Counted from the stretch's first letter, positions 34,840 through 43,604 are shown. The stretch is DNA of 45,600 nucleotides from an uncultured Lachnospiraceae bacterium (GCA_947246015.1 CAMXQE010000030.1:1-45600), one strand, 5' to 3'. The notes: generated by a model from the letters alone, not told the origin. Numbers and translations are program-made.

Positions 34840-36561
34840 ATGGGTTACATGGATGAATTTAACTTTTGGTTAAGCGATGCGTATTTCGACGAAGATACGA
34901 AAAAGGAACTTGAGGCAATCAAGGGTGACGAAAAAGAGATTGAAGACCGTTTCTATAAAGAATTGGAATTCGGTACCGGAGGACTGAGGGGTGTAATCGG
35001 TGCAGGAACGAACCGCATGAATATCTATACGGTGCGTAAAGCGACACAGGGTCTTGCCAATTACATATTGAAGCAGGGCGGTAAAGAGAAGGGTGTTGCC
35101 ATTGCATATGATTCCAGAAGAAAGTCGCCGGAATTTGCTGACGAAGCGGCTCTTTGTCTGGCGGCAAACGGCATTAAGGCATATGTGTTTGATGCACTGC
35201 GTCCCACACCGGAGCTTTCTTTTGCACTCAGGACATTAGGATGCATCTCAGGTATCGTTATTACAGCGAGCCATAATCCGCCGGAATACAACGGATACAA
35301 GGCATACTGGGAAGACGGTGCGCAGGTAACGGCTCCGAAAGATAAAGAAATCATTACGGAAGTTAAGAACGTTACGGATTACCATGAAGTGAAGACGATG
35401 AGTAAGGAAGACGCTGTGGCAGCAGGTCTTTATCAGGTAATCGGTGCGGAAATAGATGACGCTTATATGGCGGAACTGAAGAAGCAGATTATCCATCCGG
35501 AAATCATTAAAGAGATGGCGGATGATATGAAAATTGTATATTCTCCTTTCAACGGAACGGGAAATGTGCCGGTTAGACGTATTCTGTCCGAGCTGGGATT
35601 CAAGCATGTATTTGTAGTGCCGGAGCAGGAGATGCCCGACCCGGATTTCACCACGCTGGATTATCCGAATCCGGAGGACCCGAAAGCGTTTACGCTTGCG
35701 CTGAAGCTGGCGAAGGAGAAAAATGCGGATATCGTTCTTGCTACCGACCCGGATGCGGACAGGCTGGGCATTTACGCACTGGATACCAAGAGCGGCGAAT
35801 ATGTGCCGTTTACGGGAAATATGTCCGGTATGCTCATTGCGGAGTATATTTTACGTGAAAGGACTGCAGGCGGAATCATGCCGGAGAATCCTGCTTTGGT
35901 AACAACTATCGTTACAACGAATATGGCAAAGGCAATCTGCGACGATTATCATGTAAAATGCATTGAAGTGCTGACCGGTTTCAAATATATCGGTGAGCAG
36001 ATTAAATGGTTTGAGCAGAGCGGTTCCAATCATTATGTATTTGGTCTGGAAGAAAGCTACGGATGTCTGGCAGGAACCCATGCAAGGGATAAGGATGCCG
36101 TAGTAGCGGTTATGTGCCTGTGTGAAATGGCTGCATGGTGCAAGAAGAACGGTAAGACCGTATGGGATCAGATGCTGGAGCTGTATGAAAAATACGGATA
36201 TTTCAAAGAGACACAGTATGCAATCACATTGAAGGGAATCGAAGGTTCCAAACAGATTGCGGAAATCATGGATAAATTAAGAAGCAATCCGCCGAAGGAA
36301 TTCGGAGAACTGAAAGTAGTGGAAGTAAGGGACTACGACAGCGGAAAAGTAGTGAATCTGGAAACAGGTGCAGAGAGCGAGACAGGGCTTCCGAAGTCCA
36401 ACGTACTTTACTTTGACCTGACCAACGATTCATGGTGCTGCGCCCGTCCTTCCGGTACGGAACCGAAACTGAAATTCTATATGGGCGTGAAGGGAACCAG
36501 CCTTGAGGACGCACAGGATAAGGTGGAGAAGCTGACAGAGGCTTTGAAGGCACATATCTGA
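34840..36561 (+). CDS. Phosphoglucomutase / phospho-sugar mutase, 573 aa
   Basis: Cytoplasmic alpha-D-phosphohexomutase interconverting glucose-6-phosphate and glucose-1-phosphate, the latter being the RfbA substrate. The active-site serine S144 sits in TASHNPPEYNGYK. The metal loop is DPDADR (303-308), the sugar-binding segment is GLEESYG, and the phosphate-binding loop is CARPSGTEPKLKFY near the C-terminus. The length matches the long phosphoglucomutase form of Firmicutes (PgcA-like). AGGAGGAGC before the ATG is a strong ribosome site. It has its own promoter and terminator, so it is an independent unit. Confidence 0.96.
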   Translation: MGYMDEFNFWLSDAYFDEDTKKELEAIKGDEKEIEDRFYKELEFGTGGLRGVIGAGTNRMNIYTVRKATQGLANYILKQGGKEKGVAIAYDSRRKSPEFADEAALCLAANGIKAYVFDALRPTPELSFALRTLGCISGIVITASHNPPEYNGYKAYWEDGAQVTAPKDKEIITEVKNVTDYHEVKTMSKEDAVAAGLYQVIGAEIDDAYMAELKKQIIHPEIIKEMADDMKIVYSPFNGTGNVPVRRILSELGFKHVFVVPEQEMPDPDFTTLDYPNPEDPKAFTLALKLAKEKNADIVLATDPDADRLGIYALDTKSGEYVPFTGNMSGMLIAEYILRERTAGGIMPENPALVTTIVTTNMAKAICDDYHVKCIEVLTGFKYIGEQIKWFEQSGSNHYVFGLEESYGCLAGTHARDKDAVVAVMCLCEMAAWCKKNGKTVWDQMLELYEKYGYFKETQYAITLKGIEGSKQIAEIMDKLRSNPPKEFGELKVVEVRDYDSGKVVNLETGAESETGLPKSNVLYFDLTNDSWCCARPSGTEPKLKFYMGVKGTSLEDAQDKVEKLTEALKAHI

Positions 36562-36668
36562 CAGAGAGACTCCCGGAAAAGCCGGGAAAGACTAAAGGAT
36601 TAGAGAAAGCCGGAAAAGACTGGATAAGCTTGGAAAAAAGTAGAAAATAGCATATAGAGGCAGAATAA

Positions 36669-36707
36669 GGGAAGGGATTCGCCTGTCGGCGGGTTTCTTC
36701 CCCTTTT
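36669..36707 (+). terminator. Intrinsic terminator after phosphoglucomutase
   Basis: GGGAAG (36669) and CTTCCC (36697) pair, and the inner nine positions pair with G-U wobbles around a TGTC loop. This gives a 15-bp stem followed by C and TTTT. It lies about 110 bases after the stop codon. The bases between (36562-36668) hold imperfect repeats of GCCGGAAAAGACT. Confidence 0.8.
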
Positions 36708-36782
36708 CAGAAAATTGTACATTTTTGGTATATAAATATCAAATAGGGCGGCCATGTTGAATCAGACAGAGTGGAAGGAAGA

Positions 36783-38393
36783 ATGGGACAGGGAATATTT
36801 AAAATCAGCAATCTGCGGAAAACTTATTACTATTTGAAGAAAAATGGATTTAAAAGTGCATATTATGCGGCTTTGGAGCGGATAATGAGTGAAAAAGGCG
36901 CCCTTTACCGTTATGAGCCGCCAAAGGAGGAGCATCTCGCGGAGCAGAGGGCTTCAAATGGTAAATACCCTTACCGCTTCAGTATCCTCGTTCCGGCTTA
37001 TGAAACGAAAGCGGAACATCTGCGGGAAATGGTGGAGTCCGTATTGAGGCAGAGCTATGACAATCTGGAACTTATTATCGCTGATGCCAGCCGTTCGGGG
37101 CAGGTAAGGGAGATTGTGGAGACTTATAAGGATATCCGGATACGTTATCTTTCTTTGGAGGAAAACGGCGGGATATCGGAGAATACGGGCCATGCGTTAA
37201 AGGCAGCCGCAGGAGATTACATCGGGCTGCTGGACCATGACGATGTGCTGACGCCGGACGCCTTGTATGAGATGGCATCGGCCATTCATGAAAAAGAAAA
37301 AGAGGGGAATACACCGTGGCTGCTGTATTCTGATGAGGATAAAGGGAACGGGGAACTGACAGAATTTTATGAGCCGCATTTTAAGCCGGAACTGAATGTG
37401 GATCTGTTGCTTTCCAATAATTATATCTGTCATTTTATGGTGATGAAGCGGGAACTGATGCAGGAACTGGGATTCCGGACAGCGTATGACGGCGCCCAGG
37501 ATTATGATTTGGTTCTGCGTGCAGTGGGGAAACTATTGTATGGTGCGGAGGGAGACAGGAAGACACAGATGGCGGGAAGGAAGGCGGTAGTCCATGTGCC
37601 CAAAGTGCTGTATCACTGGCGCTGTCATGATTTGTCCACGGCGGAAAATCCGGAGAGCAAGCGTTATGCTTACGAGGCGGGGAAGCGGGCGCTGGAGGAT
37701 TTTCTGCGGGCACGGGGATGGCAGGGGACGGTCAGCCATATGAAGCACCTGGGGTTTTACCGGATTGATTACGACAGAAATATGTTCGGACAGCGCGAAG
37801 AGGTGGGAGTGGTTGCAGGACGGCTGTTAGACAGCAGGAAGAGGATATGCGGCGGTGCATTTGATAAAAAGGGGCGGATACTCTACGCCGGACTGCATAA
37901 GAATTTCAGCGGTTATATGCACAGGGCGGTTCTGAAACAGGAAGTCTATGCTGCGGATATACGGCGGATGCGCGTCAGGAAGGAACTTTGGGCGGCTTTT
38001 GAGGAGATATTCGGGGTGCCTTATCGGGAAGACGGGGACGGATGGTTCGTGGACACGGGCACAGAAATCCGGGATGGAATCAGGGCACGGAATGGAATCA
38101 GGGAGCAGGAAGGGAGTATGGCACGGGATGGAATCAGGGTGCAGGATAGAATAAAGGCACGGGATGGCAGCAGGGCGCTGACTGGCGCAGGGGCTGGAAG
38201 GACAGGACGGCAGCGGCGGCTGTCAGGAACCGGAATTTCGCGGGAGCACAGGAAACAGTGCATGGAATTCGGCAGGCGGGTATGCAGGGAAGGATATACA
38301 GTGGTGTGGATGCCGGAGGATGCCGGCAGGAAGGAAAGCGGGATATGGAGCGGCAAGGCAGGAAAAAGGAAAAAACGGAACAGTGGAATATAG
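36783..38393 (+). CDS. GT2 glycosyltransferase with degenerate second domain and repeat insert, 536 aa
   Basis: GT domain 1 (about 65-300) is complete: FSILVPAYET, NLELIIADAS, ENGGISENTGHAL, metal site LLDHDD, YSDEDKG, FKPELNVDLLLSNNYICHF and VLYHWRCH. After HLGFYRIDY it goes straight to a shortened second domain that keeps only its acceptor-side half (EEVGVVAGRLLDSRK, then RRMRVRKELW). It has lost the nucleotide-binding half seen in the 31635 protein. Six 18-bp repeats (about residues 431-466) interrupt this half before GRRVCREGYTVVW. I prefer ATG 36783, with GGAAGGA upstream, over the GTG at 36771. Its 3' end overlaps the next glycosyltransferase. Confidence 0.87.
   Translation: MGQGIFKISNLRKTYYYLKKNGFKSAYYAALERIMSEKGALYRYEPPKEEHLAEQRASNGKYPYRFSILVPAYETKAEHLREMVESVLRQSYDNLELIIADASRSGQVREIVETYKDIRIRYLSLEENGGISENTGHALKAAAGDYIGLLDHDDVLTPDALYEMASAIHEKEKEGNTPWLLYSDEDKGNGELTEFYEPHFKPELNVDLLLSNNYICHFMVMKRELMQELGFRTAYDGAQDYDLVLRAVGKLLYGAEGDRKTQMAGRKAVVHVPKVLYHWRCHDLSTAENPESKRYAYEAGKRALEDFLRARGWQGTVSHMKHLGFYRIDYDRNMFGQREEVGVVAGRLLDSRKRICGGAFDKKGRILYAGLHKNFSGYMHRAVLKQEVYAADIRRMRVRKELWAAFEEIFGVPYREDGDGWFVDTGTEIRDGIRARNGIREQEGSMARDGIRVQDRIKARDGSRALTGAGAGRTGRQRRLSGTGISREHRKQCMEFGRRVCREGYTVVWMPEDAGRKESGIWSGKAGKRKKRNSGI
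38073..38180 (+). repeat. Six 18-bp in-frame repeats in the 36783 glycosyltransferase
   Basis: Units start at 38073, 38091, 38109, 38127, 38145 and 38163 and encode hexapeptides such as DGIRAR and DGIRVQ. Alternate units are most alike, giving a 36-bp higher-order period. Confidence 0.9.
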
Positions 38394-39520
38394 GGCATAG
38401 GAACCGGAAATGGCAGTATGCGAAACAACAGAATACAACCGGAAAAAATGCAAAGCAGAAGACAGGGAATGTCCGGAATACAAAACAAAAGGTAAGAAAT
38501 TCCAAAAGCAGGAAGCGGAGTGCCGTGTATGACAGAGGACGGAAAGCGGATGTGACGGTCATTATTCCTAATTATCAGGGAATCCATTATTTGGAAGCCT
38601 GTCTGAAATCGTTATACAGGGGAAGCCTGGTGCCGGAAATCATCGTGGTCGATAATGGTTCTACGGATGGAAGCGCCGAACTGGCGGCAAAACTGGCGCT
38701 GCAGAAGGCTCCTTCGCTGCGGCTGGTGCGGTTTTCCGAAAACAGAGGGTTCTGTGCGGCAGTTAACGAAGGAATCCGTCTGGCAAAGACGGAGTATGTA
38801 ATGCTGTTGAATAATGACACGGAAGTGGACGCAGATTGTGTGAAGAACCTGTACCGGACAATCGTACAGAAAAAGGATGCATTTTCCGTAAGCGCGAAAA
38901 TATTATCCATGCAGCAGCCGGAAACCATTGACGACGCGGGTGACTTATACTGTTCCCTGGGCTGGGCTTTCGCATTGGGAAAGGGAAAGCCCCGGAGAGC
39001 TTATCATAAGGCGTCAAAAATATTTGCTGCCTGCGGATGTGCGGCCATTTACCGTAAGAGTGTGTTTGAAACCATTGGTTATTTTGATGAAAACCATTTT
39101 GCGTATCTGGAAGATATCGATGTGGGATACCGGGCGCGGATTTCCGGTTATGAAAACTATTATGCACCGGATGCGCTGGTTTACCATGCGGGGAGCGCGG
39201 TCAGCGGTTCACGGTATAATGAATTCAAGGTACGGCTGGCTTCTCGTAACAGCGTATATCTGATTTATAAAAATATGCCGTTTTTGCAGATTCTTCTGAA
39301 CCTCCCTCATCTGGTTCCGGGATTCGGGATAAAGGCATTGTTTTTCGCAAAGAAGGGAATGGGCAGGACTTATATGGAAGGGATTGCCGAAGGAATCCGG
39401 CTGTCGCTTTCCAAAGAGGGACGGAGACAGAAAGTGCCTTTCCGGTCAGAGTGTCTTGGGAATTATGTCAGGGTGCAGATGGAACTTTGGTGGAATACCG
39501 TGCGGCGGATTACGGGCTGA
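38345..39520 (+). CDS. GT2 glycosyltransferase with basic N-terminal extension, about 391 aa
   Basis: A single GT-A domain follows a Lys/Arg/Asn-rich N-terminus of about 65 residues. Motifs: VTVIIPNYQGIHYLEACL, EIIVVDNGSTDGSA, ENRGFCAAVNEGI, the metal site LLNNDTEVD, FAACGCAAIYRKS and YLEDIDVGYR. These fit rhamnosyltransferase-like family 2 enzymes. The start is uncertain: the frame is open from 38258, but the ATG at 38345 has GGAAAG upstream and overlaps the previous gene by only 49 bases. The basic N-terminus may bind the membrane surface or be a by-product of the overlap. Donor sugar unknown. Confidence 0.88.
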   Translation: MERQGRKKEKTEQWNIGHRNRKWQYAKQQNTTGKNAKQKTGNVRNTKQKVRNSKSRKRSAVYDRGRKADVTVIIPNYQGIHYLEACLKSLYRGSLVPEIIVVDNGSTDGSAELAAKLALQKAPSLRLVRFSENRGFCAAVNEGIRLAKTEYVMLLNNDTEVDADCVKNLYRTIVQKKDAFSVSAKILSMQQPETIDDAGDLYCSLGWAFALGKGKPRRAYHKASKIFAACGCAAIYRKSVFETIGYFDENHFAYLEDIDVGYRARISGYENYYAPDALVYHAGSAVSGSRYNEFKVRLASRNSVYLIYKNMPFLQILLNLPHLVPGFGIKALFFAKKGMGRTYMEGIAEGIRLSLSKEGRRQKVPFRSECLGNYVRVQMELWWNTVRRITG

Positions 39521-39629
39521 ACCGGATGCGCCGCATACGGAATGGAAAAGCCGGTTTCGCAACTTTTTCGCGTCCGGCTGAACGTTCACTGATTCTTAGC
39601 CGATTTCTGTGTATTTATGGAAAATTAAG

Positions 39630-39658
39630 TTGTACTTTCCTGCATAATATTGTAAAAT
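39630..39658 (+). promoter_or_regulatory. Likely promoter of the polyprenyl sugar transferase gene
   Basis: TTGTAC (39630-39635) and TAAAAT (39653-39658) with a 17-base spacer, 30 bases before the start codon. Confidence 0.6.
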
Positions 39659-39688
39659 ACTAGACAGTATAGGAAAACTGGTGAAACT

Positions 39689-41098
39689 ATGATAAAAGAT
39701 AACCAAAAGCTTTTTAATAGATTACACCTGCTGGTGGATGCGTTTGTCATTGCGCTTTCCTATTTGCTGGCATGGTTAATAAAGTTCGAAACCCCGTTTG
39801 CGGATACGGAGCCTGGTGTAACGGCTCTGTCTACGGAAGTTTATTTTAGTGCACTTTATTATATTGTGCCCGGGTATATACTGCTGAATTATTTTTTCAA
39901 TATGTACACGCCGAAGCGGACAACCAGACGGAAGCATGAAATAGCCAGCATTATTACCGTGAATTCAGCCGGTATCATGCTGTTCATGGTGATTTTGTTT
40001 GCGCTGAAGATAGAAAATTTCTCCCGTATGCTCGTCGGTATGTTTTACGTGATTAATATTGTCATGACATCCTTATCCAAAACTTTGATAAGGAACATCT
40101 TGCAATATTTCCGTAAAAATGGGTATAATCTTAAGTATGTACTTTTGGTGGGTTATTCCCGCGCGGCGGAAGAGTATATAACAAGAATCAATGCGAATCC
40201 CCAATGGGGATATGTGGTAAGAGGAATTTTGGATGACAGGGTGCCGGGCGGCACATTATATAAGGGAGTGAAAGTATTGGGAAGGATAGAGAACCTGCTC
40301 TATATCCTTCCGGAGAATAAACTGGACGAGATAGCGGTTACTCTGGCTTTGGAGGATTATAACCGTTTGGAGCACATTGTGGATTTGTGTGAAAAATCCG
40401 GTGTCCATACGAAATTCATACCGGATTACAACAGTCTGGTGCCCAGCAGGCCATATACGGAGGATTTGATGGGACTGCCGGTTATCAACATCCGTTATGT
40501 GCCGCTTACGAATACGCTGAACTGGGTAGCGAAGCGTGCGGTGGATATTGTAGGTTCCCTTTTCGGAATTGTCATTGCATCGCCGGTTATGCTGATTACG
40601 GCTATTTTGGTAAAGTGTACCAGTCCGGGGCCGGTTATTTTTAAGCAGGAGCGGGTGGGACTACACAATAAACCATTCCAAATGTATAAATTCCGTACAA
40701 TGGAACTTCAGAAACCTTCACAGGAGCAGAAGGCATGGACGGTAAAGGACGACCCAAGGGTGACGAGGGTGGGTAAAATCCTGCGCAAAACCAGTTTGGA
40801 CGAACTTCCCCAGTTTTTTAACATATTAGTGGGGGAGATGAGTCTGGTCGGCCCCAGACCGGAGAGACCTTTATTTGTGGAAAAGTTTAAAGAAGAGGTT
40901 CCCCGTTATATGATAAAGCATCAGGTGCGTCCGGGGCTGACCGGATGGGCACAGATTAATGGGTACCGGGGAGATACGTCGATACGCAAGAGGATAGAAT
41001 ATGATATTTTTTATATAGAAAACTGGACCATGAGTATGGATATCAAAATTATGTTCCTGACCATATTTAAGGGGTTCATTAACAAAAATGCATATTAG
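39689..41098 (+). CDS. Polyprenyl-phosphate sugar-1-phosphate transferase (WcaJ/WbaP-like), 469 aa
   Basis: An initiating enzyme of surface glycan synthesis that moves a hexose-1-phosphate from a nucleotide sugar to undecaprenyl phosphate. Four to five N-terminal helices (within about 10-125) and a Rossmann-like CoA-binding_3 domain (about 145-260) precede the catalytic bacterial sugar transferase domain (about 280-469). The latter shows KRAVDIVGSLFG, SPGPVIFKQERVG, YKFRTM, DELPQFFNILVGEMSLVGP and PGLTGWAQINGYRG. The length is typical. It has its own promoter, and the LCP gene follows after about 35 bases. It is probably the committing step for the polymer exported by the Wzm/Wzt-like pair. 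Confidence 0.95.
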   Translation: MIKDNQKLFNRLHLLVDAFVIALSYLLAWLIKFETPFADTEPGVTALSTEVYFSALYYIVPGYILLNYFFNMYTPKRTTRRKHEIASIITVNSAGIMLFMVILFALKIENFSRMLVGMFYVINIVMTSLSKTLIRNILQYFRKNGYNLKYVLLVGYSRAAEEYITRINANPQWGYVVRGILDDRVPGGTLYKGVKVLGRIENLLYILPENKLDEIAVTLALEDYNRLEHIVDLCEKSGVHTKFIPDYNSLVPSRPYTEDLMGLPVINIRYVPLTNTLNWVAKRAVDIVGSLFGIVIASPVMLITAILVKCTSPGPVIFKQERVGLHNKPFQMYKFRTMELQKPSQEQKAWTVKDDPRVTRVGKILRKTSLDELPQFFNILVGEMSLVGPRPERPLFVEKFKEEVPRYMIKHQVRPGLTGWAQINGYRGDTSIRKRIEYDIFYIENWTMSMDIKIMFLTIFKGFINKNAY

Positions 41099-41133
41099 AA
41101 TCTTTATGATACTGCGGCAGGATATGAAAGGGC

Positions 41134-42354
41134 ATGGGTATTATTATGGCTGAGAATTCCAAAAAGAAAAAAGACAGCGGCGGGGTAAAATCCCCAAAGG
41201 CGTCAAATACGGGAAAGACATCAAATAAAGCGAAGGCGCCGGGCGCCGGAACCGGTTCAAAGTCTGCAAAAAATTCCAGGGGAGAGGCGGGAAAGAAAGT
41301 ATCGGCGAAGGAAAGGGCGAGGAAAAAACGGAATAAAATTATTTTATTTATTGTAGAAATCTTCGTGCTCCTGATTATGGTGTTTATTCTTTACGGAGTC
41401 GTACAGGGCGGAAAAGTGGGAAAACACGATATGAAAGAGGAAGATATCGTGATTAATCCTGAGGTAAAAGAGCGGGAGGAGACCACAAAGATGAAGGGCT
41501 ACCGGAATATTGCCCTGTTTGGCGTGGATTCTACTACGGGTGCATTGGCAAAGAATACCAGAAGCGATACTATTATGATTGCTTCCATCAATCAGGATAC
41601 GGGAGAGTGCAAACTGGTATCGGTATACCGTGATACTTATCTGAATCTTAGCAACGATTCGTATAATAAATGCAATGCGGCGTATGCCAAGGGCGGGCCG
41701 GAAATGGCAATCAGTATGCTGAATATGAATCTGGATATGAATATTACGGATTTCGTAACCGTAGGTTTTGCAGGTTTGGCGGATACGATAGACGCTTTGG
41801 GCGGCGTCATGATTGATGTAGACGAAGCGGAGATTCATCATCTGAACAGTTATCAGTTCACGATGGCAAAGGATTTAAAACGCGAGTATAAAGAACTGAC
41901 GCAGACGGGATACCAGAAGCTGACCGGTCTGCAGGCTACGGCGTACTGCCGTATCCGTTATACGGCAGGCGATGATTTCAAACGGACAGAGCGTCAGAGA
42001 GAGGTGCTCATGGCAGTAGCGGATGAAGCAAAGAAGGCTTCTCCTGCAACCCTGAATGAAATTGCCAATAATGTATTCAATGAGATATATACATCACTGG
42101 ATTTGTCCGAAATCATAGAGCTGTTAGGAAACATCGGCAATTACAATATTGTAGACCAGGCTGGTTTCCCCAACGAACAGTATCGGACGACAGGAACCAT
42201 AGGTTCGAAGGGTAGCTGCGTGATACCGGTGGATTTAAAAGAAAATGTGGAATGGCTGCATAATTTCCTGTTCAATGAAAATTATACGGCGTCCTCGGAT
42301 GTGCAGACTTACAGCGAAAAGATTAAGAGTGATACGAGCCCTTATTTAAAATAA
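41134..42354 (+). CDS. LytR-CpsA-Psr (LCP) family wall-polymer ligase, 406 aa
   Basis: Transfers a lipid-linked glycan onto peptidoglycan outside the membrane. A Lys/Ser/Gly-rich cytoplasmic N-terminus (about 65 residues) precedes one helix (about 70-90). The LCP domain (about 125-330) has NIALFGVDS, the conserved SDTIMIASI, LVSVYRDTYLNL with the catalytic-site Arg and Asp, GGVMIDVD, and YCRIRYTAGDDFKRTERQ with the phosphate-binding arginines. The start may be the ATG at 41146 (MAENSKKKK) instead of 41134. It sits directly after the initiating sugar transferase and is followed by a terminator. Its presence supports wall attachment rather than release of the polymer. Confidence 0.95.
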   Translation: MGIIMAENSKKKKDSGGVKSPKASNTGKTSNKAKAPGAGTGSKSAKNSRGEAGKKVSAKERARKKRNKIILFIVEIFVLLIMVFILYGVVQGGKVGKHDMKEEDIVINPEVKEREETTKMKGYRNIALFGVDSTTGALAKNTRSDTIMIASINQDTGECKLVSVYRDTYLNLSNDSYNKCNAAYAKGGPEMAISMLNMNLDMNITDFVTVGFAGLADTIDALGGVMIDVDEAEIHHLNSYQFTMAKDLKREYKELTQTGYQKLTGLQATAYCRIRYTAGDDFKRTERQREVLMAVADEAKKASPATLNEIANNVFNEIYTSLDLSEIIELLGNIGNYNIVDQAGFPNEQYRTTGTIGSKGSCVIPVDLKENVEWLHNFLFNENYTASSDVQTYSEKIKSDTSPYLK

Positions 42355-42391
42355 TCAGTTGAATAAATGCGTGAATAGATGTATAAATAAG

Positions 42392-42424
42392 GTAAAAGGG
42401 CCTGCTTGGGGGTCCTTTTACTTT
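42392..42424 (+). terminator. Intrinsic terminator after the LCP gene
   Basis: GTAAAAGGGCC (42392-42402) and GGTCCTTTTAC (42411-42421) pair over 11 bp (one G-U) and are followed by TTTG. It lies about 40 bases after the stop codon. Confidence 0.75.
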
Positions 42425-42446
42425 GAAATTATGAGGAAGTGTGACA

Positions 42447-43445
42447 GTGGGAACAATAGATATCATTATACCGGTTTATAAGCCGGACAAGAGTTTTTTT
42501 ACTTTAATCGAAAGACTGGAGAAGCAGACCGTTCCGGTAAACCGGATTATTCTGCTGAATACGGAGCAGAAATACTTTGAGAGGCTGATATACGGGACTT
42601 CTTTTTTGGAGAAGTACCGGAATGTTTATGTCACGCATCTGTCAAAGCGGGAATTTAACCATGGCGGAACGAGAAAACGCGGGGTGCAGAAATCGGATGC
42701 TTCCATCTTCGTCATGATGACGCAGGATGCCGTTCCGGGGGATGAACATCTGCTGGAATATCTGGTGAAGCCGCTGGAGGAGGAAGGGGCTGCCGTGTCC
42801 TATGCCAGACAGCTGCCGGCGGAGGACTGCAATGAAATAGAACGTTATACGAGGGCATTCAATTATCCGGAGGAGAGCCGGCTGAAATCAAAGGAGGATA
42901 TTCAGGCGCTCGGAATCAAAACTTATTTCTGTTCCAATGTGTGTGCGGCATATGATAGGAAAATATATGACGAACTGGGCGGTTTTATCAAACATACGAT
43001 TTTTAATGAAGATATGATATACGCAGCGGCGGCGGTGCAGGCAGGATATAAAATCGCTTATGCTGCAAAAGCGCAGGTAATCCATTCGCACAATTATTCT
43101 TTTTCCCAGCAGTTCCACCGCAATTTTGATATGGGGGTTTCACAGGCTGACCATCCGGAAGTATTTGCAAAGCTGTCCTCAGAAGGAGAAGGAATTCAGT
43201 TAGTTCGTGCCACGTCAGCGCATTTGTGGGAGTCGAAGAAGAAACGGATGATTCCGAAGCTGTACATAGGAACCGCCTGTAAATATGCAGGATATGTTTT
43301 AGGGAAGCATTACAGGAGCCTTCCGCAGAAGATGGTCATAAAATGCACGATGAATAAGACCTATTGGGAGCAGACGGGCCGGATACGTTCCAGTGAGAGA
43401 ATAGATGCCACAAAGGGTTATGGAAAATCGGAGGATGAGAGATAA
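42447..43445 (+). CDS. Rhamnosyltransferase-like GT2 enzyme, about 332 aa
   Basis: GT-A fold: DIIIPVYKPDKSF at the N-terminus, then FNHGGTRKRG, the hallmark of RfbF/RfbN-type rhamnosyltransferases. MMTQDAVPGDEHLL provides the QDA metal-site equivalent, and FNEDMIYAAAAVQAGY the acceptor-side acid. It would use dTDP-rhamnose, in line with rfbBAC in the locus. The start is a GTG, better at 42447 (GAGGAA eight bases upstream) than at 42441. An ATG at 42431 is in another frame. It lies alone between two terminators; no clear promoter was found, so it may rely on read-through. Confidence 0.9.
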   Translation: MGTIDIIIPVYKPDKSFFTLIERLEKQTVPVNRIILLNTEQKYFERLIYGTSFLEKYRNVYVTHLSKREFNHGGTRKRGVQKSDASIFVMMTQDAVPGDEHLLEYLVKPLEEEGAAVSYARQLPAEDCNEIERYTRAFNYPEESRLKSKEDIQALGIKTYFCSNVCAAYDRKIYDELGGFIKHTIFNEDMIYAAAAVQAGYKIAYAAKAQVIHSHNYSFSQQFHRNFDMGVSQADHPEVFAKLSSEGEGIQLVRATSAHLWESKKKRMIPKLYIGTACKYAGYVLGKHYRSLPQKMVIKCTMNKTYWEQTGRIRSSERIDATKGYGKSEDER

Positions 43446-43460
43446 CGCAGGAGATTCAGA

Positions 43461-43584
43461 CAGCAGTCCGTTGATTCCCGTGAGCAATGAGCCAGGTAGC
43501 TGCAGCATTTGGCGGCTGCCGGCACATCGAAGATGTGTTTGCGCTTTGACGCGGGGAATTTGATAGGGCTGCTGTGTTTTTTTT
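43461..43584 (+). terminator. Large terminator hairpin built around repeat copy B
   Basis: CAGCAG (43461-43466) and CTGCTG (43569-43574) frame the palindromic element and are followed by TG and eight Ts (43577-43584). The whole can fold into one long stem ending the 42447 unit. Confidence 0.65.
43474..43559. repeat. Palindromic repeat element, copy B (86 bp), inverted relative to copy A
   Basis: Ends are ATTCCCG and CGGGGAAT. It contains a CACATC-GAA-GATGTG hairpin at 43523-43537. Its left arm matches the right arm of copy A in reverse complement, including the CGCCAAATG core. Confidence 0.8.
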
Positions 43585-43604
43585 AACAAAAAACGCATAG
43601 TTTT

